Source: Mesorhizobium sp. (GTDB taxonomy: Bacteria; Pseudomonadota; Alphaproteobacteria; Rhizobiales; Rhizobiaceae). Taken from it: a stretch of DNA of 64,000 nucleotides. Below the pieces are notes generated by a model, which searched no databases, was not told where the DNA came from, and worked only from the letters and a program-made list of their open reading frames with translations. The position numbers and the translations under genes are program-made. The stretch spans positions 62,001-126,000 of the forward strand of contig NZ_SUHQ01000004.1 in assembly GCF_004962245.1 (NCBI RefSeq), in the 5' to 3' direction. Shown piece by piece: positions 17,576 through 26,473 of the stretch; positions within the stretch are counted from its first letter, which is position 1, and every line of letters begins with the position of its first letter.

Positions 17576-18730
17576 ATGACACGCAAAGCAGGAGACGACG
17601 TCGATTCAGGCCTGTTCACGTCAGCGATCAGCAGGAGAGCCGCACTCGCCGGAATGGCCGGCCTGGGAGCCGGGGCATTCCTGTTGAGGCTGTCCTCGCT
17701 GCCTGCGCAGGCCGCGGTGGGTGGTGAACTCCAAGTCATGGCCTGGGAAGGCTATGACCTGACCAACGAGCTTTCGGACTGGCGCAAGGAAAATGGCGTC
17801 ACGGTGGAGGCCACCTCGATCGCCAACCAGGACGACGTGCAGGCAAAGTTCGTGGCCGGCAATCCGCCGCCCATCGATCTGGCCGAGTACAATCAGGCCT
17901 ATGCCGACCTCTATATCCGGGAAATGAAGATCGTAAATCCGATCGATATGTCCAAAGTGCCGAACTACAATGCCGACAACCTGTTCGGCCAGTTCTACGA
18001 CCAACCGACATGGTTTGCCGATGGGCAACATTGGGGATCGCCCTATATCTGGGGCTTCAACACGATCCTGTTCAACGCCGACAAGCTGGCCAAGCCGGCA
18101 TCCTACGCCGATCTGCTCGATCCTTCGCTCAAGGGCAAGATCGCCATCATGGACGACACGGTGAGTTCCTGGCCGGTTGCCGCGCGCGTTGCCGGTTTCG
18201 GCGAGAAGTATCCGCTGCTGACAAAAGACGAACTTGGCAAGACATTCGCGGAATTCTCCAAATACCGCGCTCAGGCCCGCGTCATCGCGCTCAATCAGGG
18301 CGAACTCGTCAACCTCATGGTTTCCGGCGAAGTCGTTGCCGCGCTTTGCGCCGATCCCTCGATCATCACGCAGACAGACCAGCAGAACATGAAGATCGAG
18401 ATGGCCATGCCGAAGGAGGGTCCGGTTCTGTGGGTGGACGCCTGGTTCATTCCGGTTTCGGCTGACAACATCGAGGCCGCTCACGCCTTCATCAACCAGT
18501 CGCTGGACCCCGCGGTGCAGGCCAAGGTCGCCATGGCGGTGGTTCAGGCGCCGGTTTCGAAGAAGGCGGTCGCACTGCTCGACGAGAAATCGCGCAGTCG
18601 TATCGATTATGACGCCATCGACACGATGTTCGCGTCCGGACTGCCCGGCATTCCGCCGCGGGCGTCCGATACCCACGCCACCTATGACGACTGGGTCGCG
18701 GCGTGGCAGGAATTCAAGGCGGGAATGTAG
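17576..18730 (+). CDS. Polyamine-type ABC transporter substrate-binding protein (PotD/PotF-like)
   Basis: The 384-residue protein starts with a probable twin-arginine signal (SRRAALAGMAGLG, then a hydrophobic stretch and PAQA, with cleavage near residue 44). The mature part follows the PotD/PotF pattern: LQVMAWEGYDLTNEL, a hinge region, and WGSPYIWGFNTILFN. Proteins of this group bind putrescine, spermidine, opines or betaine-like cations. AGGGGA stands a few bases before the ATG. It is the first gene of a four-gene transporter operon under box 4. The ligand is presumably the substrate of the catabolic genes just upstream rather than a house-keeping polyamine. Confidence 0.88.
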   Translation: MTRKAGDDVDSGLFTSAISRRAALAGMAGLGAGAFLLRLSSLPAQAAVGGELQVMAWEGYDLTNELSDWRKENGVTVEATSIANQDDVQAKFVAGNPPPIDLAEYNQAYADLYIREMKIVNPIDMSKVPNYNADNLFGQFYDQPTWFADGQHWGSPYIWGFNTILFNADKLAKPASYADLLDPSLKGKIAIMDDTVSSWPVAARVAGFGEKYPLLTKDELGKTFAEFSKYRAQARVIALNQGELVNLMVSGEVVAALCADPSIITQTDQQNMKIEMAMPKEGPVLWVDAWFIPVSADNIEAAHAFINQSLDPAVQAKVAMAVVQAPVSKKAVALLDEKSRSRIDYDAIDTMFASGLPGIPPRASDTHATYDDWVAAWQEFKAGM

Positions 18731-18807
18731 ACTTCCCGCCTTTGAATCGGCTGAATTGAGAATTGGCTGTCGGCATCATTGCCGATAGCGCGTCCGTGGG
18801 AATGTTC

Positions 18808-19686
18808 ATGAAGGCACCGCGCTCTGGCATCGGCAGCCTGTTGGCTGCGCCGGCCGTTCTGTACATGGTCGTGTTTTTCGTCGTGCCGAGCCTGATGCTG
18901 TTCGTCTACAGTTTCTGGACGGCGGCCTCGTACAAGATCGTGCCGGCCTTCGTGTTTTCGAACTACCTGAATTCGCTGATGTCGCCATTGTTCTGGACGG
19001 TGACCATCAACGCCATCCTGATCGGGCTGGTCACGGCGTCGATCACGCTGGTGCTTGCGATCCCGGTCGGCTACTACCTCGTCTACGTCAGCCGCTCGCA
19101 GGTCATCCTCTATCTGATCCTGATCACCTGGTTCTCCAGCTATCTGGTGCGCATCTATGCCTGGCGCACCTTGCTTGGCACCAGCGGCGTCCTCAACACC
19201 ATCCTGCTCCAGGCCGGCATCGTCGACACGCCGGTCGGCGTGTTCCTGTTCAGCCGGTTTGCGGTGGCAATCACGTTGATCCACATCTACCTGCCGTTCT
19301 GCATCCTGCTGGTGGTGTCGTCGCTGAGCGAGATCAAGAAGGACCTTGTCGACGCCGCGCGCGACCTTGGCGCCTCTCCGCTTGGCGCCTTCTTCCGTGT
19401 CATCGCGCCCAACGCAGCCAACGGGCTGGTCGGCGCCTTCATGCTGACCTTCGTCATGGTCGCGGGCGACTATGTCACGCCGCAGATGCTGGGCGGCTCG
19501 TCGGGCCAGACGACAGGGCTGCTGATCGCCGACCAGTTCCGCAAGACCGGCAACTGGCCTCTCGGTGCTGCCCAGGCCTTCCTGATGTTTCTGGTGTCGA
19601 TCGCCATCTACTTCGCCGTGATGGGGCTTGGACGCGCGACAGGTCTGGTCGTGAAACGCCGGCCTGCAAAGAAAGCGGGGGTGTAG
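18808..19686 (+). CDS. ABC transporter permease (PotB-like)
   Basis: The start at 18808 (MKAPRSGIGSLLAAPAVLYM) is favoured by GGGA about 6 bases upstream; in-frame upstream codons would add a non-hydrophobic tail. The 292-residue protein has six predicted membrane helices and the inner-membrane ABC loop VDAARDLGASPLGAFFRVIAP, which docks on the ATPase. It is the first of a PotB/PotC-type permease pair. Confidence 0.88.
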   Translation: MKAPRSGIGSLLAAPAVLYMVVFFVVPSLMLFVYSFWTAASYKIVPAFVFSNYLNSLMSPLFWTVTINAILIGLVTASITLVLAIPVGYYLVYVSRSQVILYLILITWFSSYLVRIYAWRTLLGTSGVLNTILLQAGIVDTPVGVFLFSRFAVAITLIHIYLPFCILLVVSSLSEIKKDLVDAARDLGASPLGAFFRVIAPNAANGLVGAFMLTFVMVAGDYVTPQMLGGSSGQTTGLLIADQFRKTGNWPLGAAQAFLMFLVSIAIYFAVMGLGRATGLVVKRRPAKKAGV

Positions 19687-19690
19687 CGCG

Positions 19691-20479
19691 ATGGTGCTCA
19701 GGTTGGTGGTCTGGTCGATCCTGGCGTTCTTGCTGATGCCGCTGGTGATCATCATTCTGTTCTCTTTCCACGCGACACCTTCGCTGTCCTTTCCCTTTGC
19801 CGGCTTCAGTCTGCGCTGGTACGCCGAGGTGCTTGGCAACGCCCAGCTCGGGTCGGCACTGGTCAAGAGCCTCACCGTCGCCGGCTTCACCGCATTGATC
19901 ACGCTTGTCCTTGGGGCGGCCGCCTCGCTTGCCTGGCTTCGCCTGGGGCAGGGTGGTCGCGCCTTGCTGGAGGTGCTGTGCCTGACGCCGATCGCACTGC
20001 CCGGCCTCTTCGTCGGTGTCTCGCTTCTGGTGCTGTTCGCCCAGGCCAGCGTCCAGCTCTCGACGGTCACCATCGTCATCTCGCATGTGGTGCTTGCCCT
20101 GCCGATCCTGATCGTGGCGATGCGCGCCCGGCTTGCATTGTTCGATCCATCGCTGGAGGAAGCTTCGCGCGATCTTGGCGCCAGTCAGATGCAGACATTC
20201 GGCAAAGTGACGCTGCCACTGATCGCACCGACGTTGATCGCCTCGGCCATATTGGCGTTTGCGGTGTCGTTCGACGAGTTCGTTGTGACCTCCTTCGTCG
20301 CCGGCACCGAGACGACCTTGCCGATGTATATCTGGTCGATGATGCGCCGCACCGTGACGCCGCTCATCAACGCCATCTCCAGCCTCGCGCTCGTGTTCTC
20401 CATCGTCATCCTCTTCATCGCCTGGCTCATCGGCCATCTGCGCAGAAGGTCGGCCGTCGCCAGCCGCACCGTGTCATAA
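19691..20479 (+). CDS. ABC transporter permease (PotC-like)
   Basis: This 262-residue protein has six membrane helices, starting MVLRLVVWSILAFLLMPLVI, and the coupling loop EEASRDLGASQMQTFGKVTLP. It begins 4 bases after the previous permease gene and ends 12 bases before the ATPase gene, so the four transporter genes form one operon. Family members form a heterodimeric channel with the PotB-like partner. Confidence 0.9.
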   Translation: MVLRLVVWSILAFLLMPLVIIILFSFHATPSLSFPFAGFSLRWYAEVLGNAQLGSALVKSLTVAGFTALITLVLGAAASLAWLRLGQGGRALLEVLCLTPIALPGLFVGVSLLVLFAQASVQLSTVTIVISHVVLALPILIVAMRARLALFDPSLEEASRDLGASQMQTFGKVTLPLIAPTLIASAILAFAVSFDEFVVTSFVAGTETTLPMYIWSMMRRTVTPLINAISSLALVFSIVILFIAWLIGHLRRRSAVASRTVS

Positions 20480-20491
20480 GGATCGACAGGC

Positions 20492-21577
20492 ATGACAATT
20501 CGCCCGCCGGTAATCGAGATCGCCGCCGCCCAGAAAATGTTCGGTTCGTTCCAGGCGCTGAGCGACATAGACCTGTCCATCGAACAGGGCGAGATCGTCA
20601 CGTTGCTTGGCCCCAGCGGCTGCGGCAAGACGACCCTTATGCGGCTCATAGCGGGCTTCGAGACGGTAACCGCCGGCACTGTCAGGATCGACGGCAAGGA
20701 TTGTGCCGGCCAACCTCCCGAGCGGCGACCCGTCAACATGGTCTTCCAGCGCTACGCGCTTTTTCCACATCTCGACGTCTTCGAGAATGTCGCCTTCGGC
20801 CTGAAGGTCAAGGGCACGCCCAAGGCGGAAATCCGCGAGCGGGTCCAGCGCATGCTGCACATCGTTCAGCTCGACAGCTTCGCCAACCGCTACATCAACG
20901 AATTGAGCGGCGGCCAGAGCCAACGGGTGGCGCTTGCCCGGGCGCTCGTCAACGGTCCAAAAGTCCTGCTGCTCGATGAACCGCTTGCCGCCCTCGACCT
21001 GAAGATCCGCCAGCATATGCTGGTCGAGATGAAGCGCATTCATGCCGAGACCGGCGCCACCTTCGTCTATGTGACGCACGATCAGGACGAGGCGATGATC
21101 CTCTCGGACCGTGTCGTTCTCATGGAGAAAGGCCGTATCGTCCAGATCGACCGGCCCGAAATCATGTATGCGGCGCCAAAATCGCTGTTCGCCGCCAAGT
21201 TCCTCGGCGAGACCAATCTGCTCGAGGCGGCAATGGCAAGCGACGATGCTTCCGGCATGACCGCCGTCACCGCGTCGGGGCTCCGCCTTCACAGCAGCAT
21301 CGTTCCGACAGGCGCGTTGCGCGGCAAGGTGGTCGTCTCAATCCGTCCGGAATCCTTCCGCTTCAACCGGGACAACGACACCACGCAATCGGCGACGGGA
21401 CGGGTCGAGGATGTCATCTTCATCGGCAGCAGGTCGTTCTACACCATCTGCCTGGCCGACGGCGTTCGCGTTCGAGTCCAGGTCCAACGGAGCACCCGCA
21501 CAAGCCTGCCGAAACCGGGTGAGAAGACGGAGATTTTCTGGGACGCCGAAAATGTGGTCATCCTTCCGCAAGCCTGA
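20492..21577 (+). CDS. ABC transporter ATP-binding protein (PotA-like)
   Basis: The 361-residue ATPase has Walker A GPSGCGKTT (about residues 40-48), Q-loop VFQRYALFPHLDVFENVAFGL, signature LSGGQSQRVALARAL, Walker B VLLLDEPLAALD and the His switch VTHDQDEA. The C-terminal third (about 275-355) is a TOBE domain, as in PotA. AAGGA precedes the start. It energises the two permeases encoded just upstream. Confidence 0.93.
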   Translation: MTIRPPVIEIAAAQKMFGSFQALSDIDLSIEQGEIVTLLGPSGCGKTTLMRLIAGFETVTAGTVRIDGKDCAGQPPERRPVNMVFQRYALFPHLDVFENVAFGLKVKGTPKAEIRERVQRMLHIVQLDSFANRYINELSGGQSQRVALARALVNGPKVLLLDEPLAALDLKIRQHMLVEMKRIHAETGATFVYVTHDQDEAMILSDRVVLMEKGRIVQIDRPEIMYAAPKSLFAAKFLGETNLLEAAMASDDASGMTAVTASGLRLHSSIVPTGALRGKVVVSIRPESFRFNRDNDTTQSATGRVEDVIFIGSRSFYTICLADGVRVRVQVQRSTRTSLPKPGEKTEIFWDAENVVILPQA

Positions 21578-21734
21578 TTGCCGGCCGCCGATCGGATCTC
21601 CGGGAAGATAAGCCGAAGCAATTCGATCTGCTGAACAGACGAAGGCTGTCAGTCCGGTCGATCCACGTGAAATGTCGTTGTTGCACTCAAGGCTTACTGC
21701 TGTACCTTCAAAGGTCATGGAGGCGTGAGCTCTT

Positions 21735-24404
21735 ATGCTGCTTGAGCGAGAGGGGCCGCTTGGAACTTTGTTGGCCAGGGCTGAGAGAGCCGCGGCCGGA
21801 CACGGCGGGACCGTGCTGGTGGACGGCGAAGCGGGCGTTGGCAAGACCTCCCTCCTGCGCGAATTCACGGAGAACGCCGACAGGAATTACCGGATACTGT
21901 GGGGTTGGTGCGAGGCGCTCTTCACACCCCGCCCGCTCGGTCCTCTCCAGGACATGGCGCACCTGCTGGACCCCCACGTGGCGGCACTGCTCGAGGAAAC
22001 CGCGGCGCCGGAGCGGCTTTTTCCGGCGTTGTTGAATTCACTTCAGCACACCAAGGGCACGACCGTGCTCATCTTCGAAGACATGCATTGGGCCGACAAT
22101 GCGACACTTGACCTGGTAAGGTACCTCGGTCGCCGTGTCTCCCTGCTGCGCACGATGCTGGTGCTCAGCATGCGCAGAGACGAGATAAGTGCCGATCATC
22201 CTCTGACCCACGTGCTCGGCGACCTTCCGTCGGCCTCGGTGACCCGCGTGACGCTGGAACCGCTGTCTTCCCAGGCGGTGACGGTGCTGGCCGAGCAGGC
22301 CGGCCGCTCCGCCGACGGGCTCTATCGCATTACCGAGGGCAATCCCTTCTTTGTCACCGAACTCCTGTCCAGCAGTGAGGCCGAACCGGGGCGCGTGCCC
22401 GATTCCATACGCGACGCGGTCTGGTCGCGCCTGTCGCGCCTGACCCCAGGGGAGCGCGAGGTGCTGGAGGTCATGAGCATCATGCCGGGCAGCGTTGAGC
22501 CGTGGTTGATCCGGGCACTTCTCGGGGACGAGACCGAAGTGCTTGTCGACCAGTGCGTGGGACGGGGATTGCTGCTGCGGGATGCTCAGGGCGCGTTGAC
22601 GTTTCGCCACGAGCTTGCCAGGGAAGCCACGCTCGATCGGCTCGCCCCGTCTCTCCAACGGTCGCTGCACGCGAAAGTCGAAGCGGCGCTCTCCGAACTT
22701 CCGGCGGCGCAGGCAAGCGCTCTGCTTTCGCGACGGGTGCACCATGCCGGCGGCGCCGACAATGGCGAACGCGTCCTGGAACTCGCACCGCAGGCCGCCG
22801 AGCAGGCGGCGCGTCTGGGCGCGCATAGAGAGGCGGCTTCACATCTGGCGACCGCGCTCCGATACGTTTCAGAGGCTCCGTCGGCGTTGGCTGCCCAGCT
22901 TTATGAAGACTGGGCCTACGAGGCGGGCCTGTCGCTGTTCGTCTACGATGAGATCATCGAGGCGCGGCATCGCGCCATCGCGATCTGGCGCGAGCTTGGG
23001 CGCATCGACAAGGTCGGGGCCAATCTACGCTGGCTGTCGCGTCTCCACTGGCGCCGCGGAGAGGGGCAGGAGGCGGAAGACTACGCGGATCAGGCGGTGC
23101 GCGAAGTGGAGAACCTGCCGCCTGGGCCGGAACTGGCGATGGCCTACAGCACGCGCTCGCAGCTACACATGCTGCATTATCGCTTCGACGAGGCGATCGA
23201 ATGGGGCGAGCGCGCGATCAGCCTGGCAGACCGGTTGGGTGAGGTCGAGACACGCGTCCACGCCCTGAACAATGTCGGCACAGCGCTGATGTTCGCCGAC
23301 CGCCCGGGCGGTCGTGAGCGGCTGGAGGAAAGCCTCGCCCTGGCGCTCGCTCACGGGTTTCACGACCATGCGTCGCGAGCCTATACGAACTTCGCCGAAT
23401 GCGCGGTGGTCGCCAAGGACTTCGCCTTGGCCGAGCGGCTGCTTGCGGAAGGGATTGCCCACTGCGCCAGGCACGACCTCGATTCGGCGGCGCAATACCT
23501 GCTTGGCCGGCAGGCACAGCTTCGCACCGAGCAAGGGCGCTTTCGCGAAGCCGAGACGATTGCCCAGGGCGTCATGAATCTGGAACGCCTGCCGATGGTG
23601 ATGCACCTGCCGGCGCTGACGGAACTCGGCAGGGTGCGGGTCCGGCTGGGTGAGCCTGACGGCGTGGCGCTGCTGGAGCAGGCGCTGCGGGAGGGCCTGA
23701 CGACCGGCGAGGCTCAACGCGTCATACCGGTTCGCTTGGCGCTGGCCGAGGCCGCCTGGCTTGCCGAGGAGCCCGGCGCCAGCCGCGAGCCGCTGACGGC
23801 CCTCGCCGAAATGGACCTCGACAATTTCCGCCCCTGGGATGTCGGCGAACTCGCCGTCTGGTGGCAGCGCTGCGGAATGGCGGGATCGCTGCCGGTGCCG
23901 GCCGCCCGCATTCCCTTGCCGCAAGCATTGGAACTCCGCGGCGACCCGATGGCGGCCTCGGCCGAATGGTCCCGCCTGGGTCTTCCCTATGAGTCGGCGC
24001 TCGCTCTCATGCAGGTCCGCGGAACCGATGCCGGTGTGGCGCTGGCGCGCGCCGTGACGACATTCGAGGCCGTCGAAGCGCGCCCCGCGGCAGCGCTGGC
24101 GCGAAAGCTGGCGCAGCGCATCGGAGCCGCCGGCCAGTTGCCGAAGCAGCGCCGGGGGCCGTACACCGTGGCCAGGCAGCATCCGCTGGGACTGACGAGG
24201 CAAGAACAACAGGTGCTCACAATGATTGCTCAAGGTCTGGGCAACAAGGCGGCGGCACGGCGCCTGTCGCGCTCGCCGCGGACAATCGAGCACCAGGTCT
24301 CCGCCGTGCTCGGCAAATTCAACGCGGCAAACCGGATGGAGATTCTGCTCCGCCTTCGCGGCGAGCCCTGGCTTTTACCGCCGACAGACGCTGCAAGCCC
24401 GTGA
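21735..24404 (+). CDS. LAL-type LuxR regulator with N-terminal STAND ATPase (MalT-like architecture)
   Basis: The 889-residue protein starts with an AAA/NB-ARC-type ATPase: Walker A GEAGVGKTS at residues 31-39 and Walker B VLIFEDMHWAD near residues 109-119. A long helical repeat region (about 350-760, TPR-like) follows, then a C-terminal LuxR helix-turn-helix (about 815-880; LTRQEQQVLTMIAQGL, SRSPRTIEHQVSAVLGKF). Such proteins are large ATP-dependent signal-sensing activators. It lies 157 bases after the transporter operon and directly abuts the repeat/leader at 24402, whose other copy precedes a second giant regulator gene. Its target genes are unknown. Confidence 0.9.
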   Translation: MLLEREGPLGTLLARAERAAAGHGGTVLVDGEAGVGKTSLLREFTENADRNYRILWGWCEALFTPRPLGPLQDMAHLLDPHVAALLEETAAPERLFPALLNSLQHTKGTTVLIFEDMHWADNATLDLVRYLGRRVSLLRTMLVLSMRRDEISADHPLTHVLGDLPSASVTRVTLEPLSSQAVTVLAEQAGRSADGLYRITEGNPFFVTELLSSSEAEPGRVPDSIRDAVWSRLSRLTPGEREVLEVMSIMPGSVEPWLIRALLGDETEVLVDQCVGRGLLLRDAQGALTFRHELAREATLDRLAPSLQRSLHAKVEAALSELPAAQASALLSRRVHHAGGADNGERVLELAPQAAEQAARLGAHREAASHLATALRYVSEAPSALAAQLYEDWAYEAGLSLFVYDEIIEARHRAIAIWRELGRIDKVGANLRWLSRLHWRRGEGQEAEDYADQAVREVENLPPGPELAMAYSTRSQLHMLHYRFDEAIEWGERAISLADRLGEVETRVHALNNVGTALMFADRPGGRERLEESLALALAHGFHDHASRAYTNFAECAVVAKDFALAERLLAEGIAHCARHDLDSAAQYLLGRQAQLRTEQGRFREAETIAQGVMNLERLPMVMHLPALTELGRVRVRLGEPDGVALLEQALREGLTTGEAQRVIPVRLALAEAAWLAEEPGASREPLTALAEMDLDNFRPWDVGELAVWWQRCGMAGSLPVPAARIPLPQALELRGDPMAASAEWSRLGLPYESALALMQVRGTDAGVALARAVTTFEAVEARPAAALARKLAQRIGAAGQLPKQRRGPYTVARQHPLGLTRQEQQVLTMIAQGLGNKAAARRLSRSPRTIEHQVSAVLGKFNAANRMEILLRLRGEPWLLPPTDAASP

Positions 24405-24567
24405 AAACTAGGCAAACGCGCGAAAATTAGGAGATCAGCCACCGGGAAACTAGGTGACCGCACCGATGTGCGCGGATGCCGCCGCGTGCAGGATGAGCTC
24501 GTGAGTTGGGAAAGGACTGTCAGGCAGTCCATGAGCTCGCCAATCGGAGGAAATAGCCATGATCAGA
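24402..24567 (+). repeat. Repeated structured leader element, copy A
   Basis: About 165 bases, starting at the stop codon of the LAL gene and ending at ATGATCAGA, the first codons of the next gene, match 60388-60551 on the other strand at roughly 87 percent by hand count. Three spaced motifs (TGAAAACTAGG, CGAAAATTAGG, GGGAAACTAGG) are followed by hairpin GTGCGCGG-6-CCGCGTGC, then GAGCTCGTG pairing with CATGAGCTC around an inner GGACTG/CAGTCC hairpin, then CGGAGG and the start codon. It may be a conserved mRNA leader or the end of a mobile element. Confidence 0.8.
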
Positions 24568-24939
24568 TATTCCACCGCATTCGCAACGGTCTTGCTCGCC
24601 ACCACGAGCGTGGCCGCTGCCTCGGAACTTGCGCCGGGGGACGGCCACAGCATCCGTCTCGGCCAGGTCACAGGTGTCGTCTATTATACGGTCGAGCCGG
24701 ACGGTTACCGGGTCGTTACGACCCTGGCTTCCGGGGCCGATGTGCAGCCGGTGCGGTTCGTCTCCACGCTCGAACCGGGGCAACACATGATGATCTCCTT
24801 GCCTCAAGCCGTCGGCCAGCCATCGCTCGATTTCAAGCTCATGCGGTACGGCACCACGGTTCTCGTGAGAGAGCCCGCCGCCATTCCGGTGGCCGATCCG
24901 ATGAAACAGGCATCGATCCAGGACGCTCTCGACCGATGA
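24559..24939 (+). CDS. Small exported protein of unknown function
   Basis: The 126-residue product has an N-terminal signal peptide (MIRYSTAFATVLLATTSVAAA, cleavage near residue 21) and a mature domain of about 105 residues rich in beta-strand-like segments (GVVYYTVEPDGYRVVTTLASG, then PVRFVSTLEPGQHMMISLP). I do not recognise a characterised family. CGGAGG stands 10 bases before the ATG and belongs to the repeated leader. The product probably resides in the periplasm. Nothing in the neighbourhood fixes its role. Confidence 0.7.
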   Translation: MIRYSTAFATVLLATTSVAAASELAPGDGHSIRLGQVTGVVYYTVEPDGYRVVTTLASGADVQPVRFVSTLEPGQHMMISLPQAVGQPSLDFKLMRYGTTVLVREPAAIPVADPMKQASIQDALDR

Positions 24940-25087
24940 GCCGGTGATGGTCCGCCGCTCGGCGCTGCGGGTGAGACGATGCTGGCCGGCACCGACGGGA
25001 CCTCGGCCGCGAACGGCCCGGCAGGCCAAAGCCTTGGCCGCCGAGCCGCCGCACATCGAGGGCTTCCCTGGAGTCCACGATGTTTCC

Positions 25088-25486
25088 ATGACCAGGATCG
25101 AAATGGCGCTCCTTGCCTTTACGTCATTCAACGCGGTTCGCGTTCTCGCATATTTTCCCAAGATGGCGGCGATTATCCGGGACACGAACGGTGCGACCGC
25201 GGTCTCTTGTTGGACCTGGAGCCTCTTCGCCGCATCGCATCTTTCCACTGTCGCCTACGCCCTCGACGCTGTCGCCAACCGCATGGCGATACGGTCGAAC
25301 GCGTTCAGCCTGAGGTCCTCAACCGATTTCGCTTTGCCGTCGCTTGGCGAACGTCGTGAAACCTCGGCACGCCGCGCACAAAACCGCGTAGCCCCGATGC
25401 GTCAGAGCCGCACGAAAATTAGGTGGTCCCGCAAAGCGAGAACACGTCGGCGAAAACCGGGAAACCGCCCGCCTAAAAATGGGTGA
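25088..25486 (+). pseudogene. Truncated PQ-loop/SemiSWEET-like membrane protein fused to repeat DNA
   Basis: The first 66 codons from the ATG at 25088 read like a small membrane protein of the PQ-loop/SemiSWEET type (FNAVRVLAYFPKMAAIIRD, then WTWSLFAASHLSTVAYALDA). After about 25290 the frame turns into a Ser/Arg-rich, non-membrane tail running through degenerate copies of the CGAAAATTAGG motif. The expected third helix is missing. I read this as a gene whose 3' end was lost when repeat DNA joined it. A short functional product cannot be excluded. Confidence 0.45.
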
Positions 25487-25496
25487 CAGCAGGTGA
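25412..25496 (+). repeat. Degenerate copies of the CGAAAATTAGG motif
   Basis: ACGAAAATTAGGTGG, GCGAAAACCGGGAAAC and CTAAAAATGGGTGAC follow one another within about 80 bases. They are in the same orientation as the three motifs at the left end of the element at 24402, so they are not simple inverted terminal repeats of one insertion. Confidence 0.4.
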
Positions 25497-25522
25497 CCGA
25501 CGGCCGCTGACAGGCCGCGCCC

Positions 25523-26473
25523 CTAGTCCCGCAGCAGATCGAACATCAGTTTGAAGAAACGGTCCGCATCGACCTCATGCGCGATGCGGGCATTGTCGCT
25601 TTGGCCGCGTTCGCCCCAGAAATCGGCAACGGTCGCGCCGAATGCGTAGGTGCCGGACAGATCGACGCCGATATGGGCGGGACGCGTGCGCACCAGCGTC
25701 GGGTCGATGGCAAGCGCCAGCACGAGCGGATCATGCATCGCCCCGCCGACGCCCATCGAGTTGCGATGCAGCTTCTCGTAGAACAGCAGCCAGTCGTTGA
25801 CGAGCCGGCCGAGCGGCGTGTCGATGGTCGCGAGCTCGGCATATTGCGGCGCCTCGATCAGCACCTGCATGGTGACGTCGAGGCCGACCATCAGGAGCGG
25901 CACGCCGCTGTCCAGGACGATCTTCAGCGCCTCCGGGTCGCAGAAGGCGTTGAACTCCGTCGGCGTGATGATCTCGCTCCTGCGATAGAACACGCCGCCC
26001 ATCCAGATCAGTTCCTTGATCTTGGGCAGAACGTCGCGATGCTTGAGGATCAGCAGGCCGATATTGGTCAGCGGCCCGGTCGCGACCACCAGGATGGGCT
26101 CGGGCGCGGCGCGCAATGTGTCGGCGAGGAAATCGACCGCATGCTGCTTGATCGGCTTGATCGTCGCCTGCGGCAGATAGGGCGAGCCTTCGAGGCCGCT
26201 CGGCCCGTCGGCGGTGCCGAGCACCAGAGGTCTGGCCAATGGGCGATGGCAGCCCTGCGCCACCGGCACGTCGCCGGCGCCGATGAATTCGAGGATCCGC
26301 AGCGCATTGGCGGTCGTCTTCTCGACCTCCGCATTGCCGCAGGTCGTGGTGACGCCGAGCAGCTTGATGGCCGATGAGCGATGCGCCATGACCAGCGCGA
26401 TGGCGTCGTCGTGGCCCGGGTCGCAATCGAACAGGATGGGTGTTGCTGTGGTCATTTCTTTGTCGGTCCTCAC
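25523..26473 (-). CDS. Inosine/uridine-preferring nucleoside hydrolase family protein
   Basis: The N-terminal DCDPGHDDA motif binds the catalytic calcium of nucleoside hydrolases, and later VATGPLTNI and GVGGAMHDPLVLAL supply the other metal and ribose contacts. The 316-residue length is normal. The GTG at 26473 overlaps the stop of the preceding gene by 4 bases, suggesting coupled translation; an ATG at 26455 is the alternative start. The enzyme should split an N-riboside into base and ribose in the cytoplasm. It is the last gene of the BMP-type transporter operon, so it probably acts on the imported compound. Confidence 0.9.
   Translation of the reverse strand: MRTDKEMTTATPILFDCDPGHDDAIALVMAHRSSAIKLLGVTTTCGNAEVEKTTANALRILEFIGAGDVPVAQGCHRPLARPLVLGTADGPSGLEGSPYLPQATIKPIKQHAVDFLADTLRAAPEPILVVATGPLTNIGLLILKHRDVLPKIKELIWMGGVFYRRSEIITPTEFNAFCDPEALKIVLDSGVPLLMVGLDVTMQVLIEAPQYAELATIDTPLGRLVNDWLLFYEKLHRNSMGVGGAMHDPLVLALAIDPTLVRTRPAHIGVDLSGTYAFGATVADFWGERGQSDNARIAHEVDADRFFKLMFDLLRD

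Noticed and set aside
18682..20437. Long His/Asp/Gln-rich frames on the minus strand
   Set aside because: They lie opposite three transporter genes with clear membrane helices and are composition artefacts.
24402..25496. Complete insertion sequence bounded by CGAAAATTAGG motifs
   Set aside because: No transposase frame lies inside, and the motifs at both ends have the same rather than inverted orientation.
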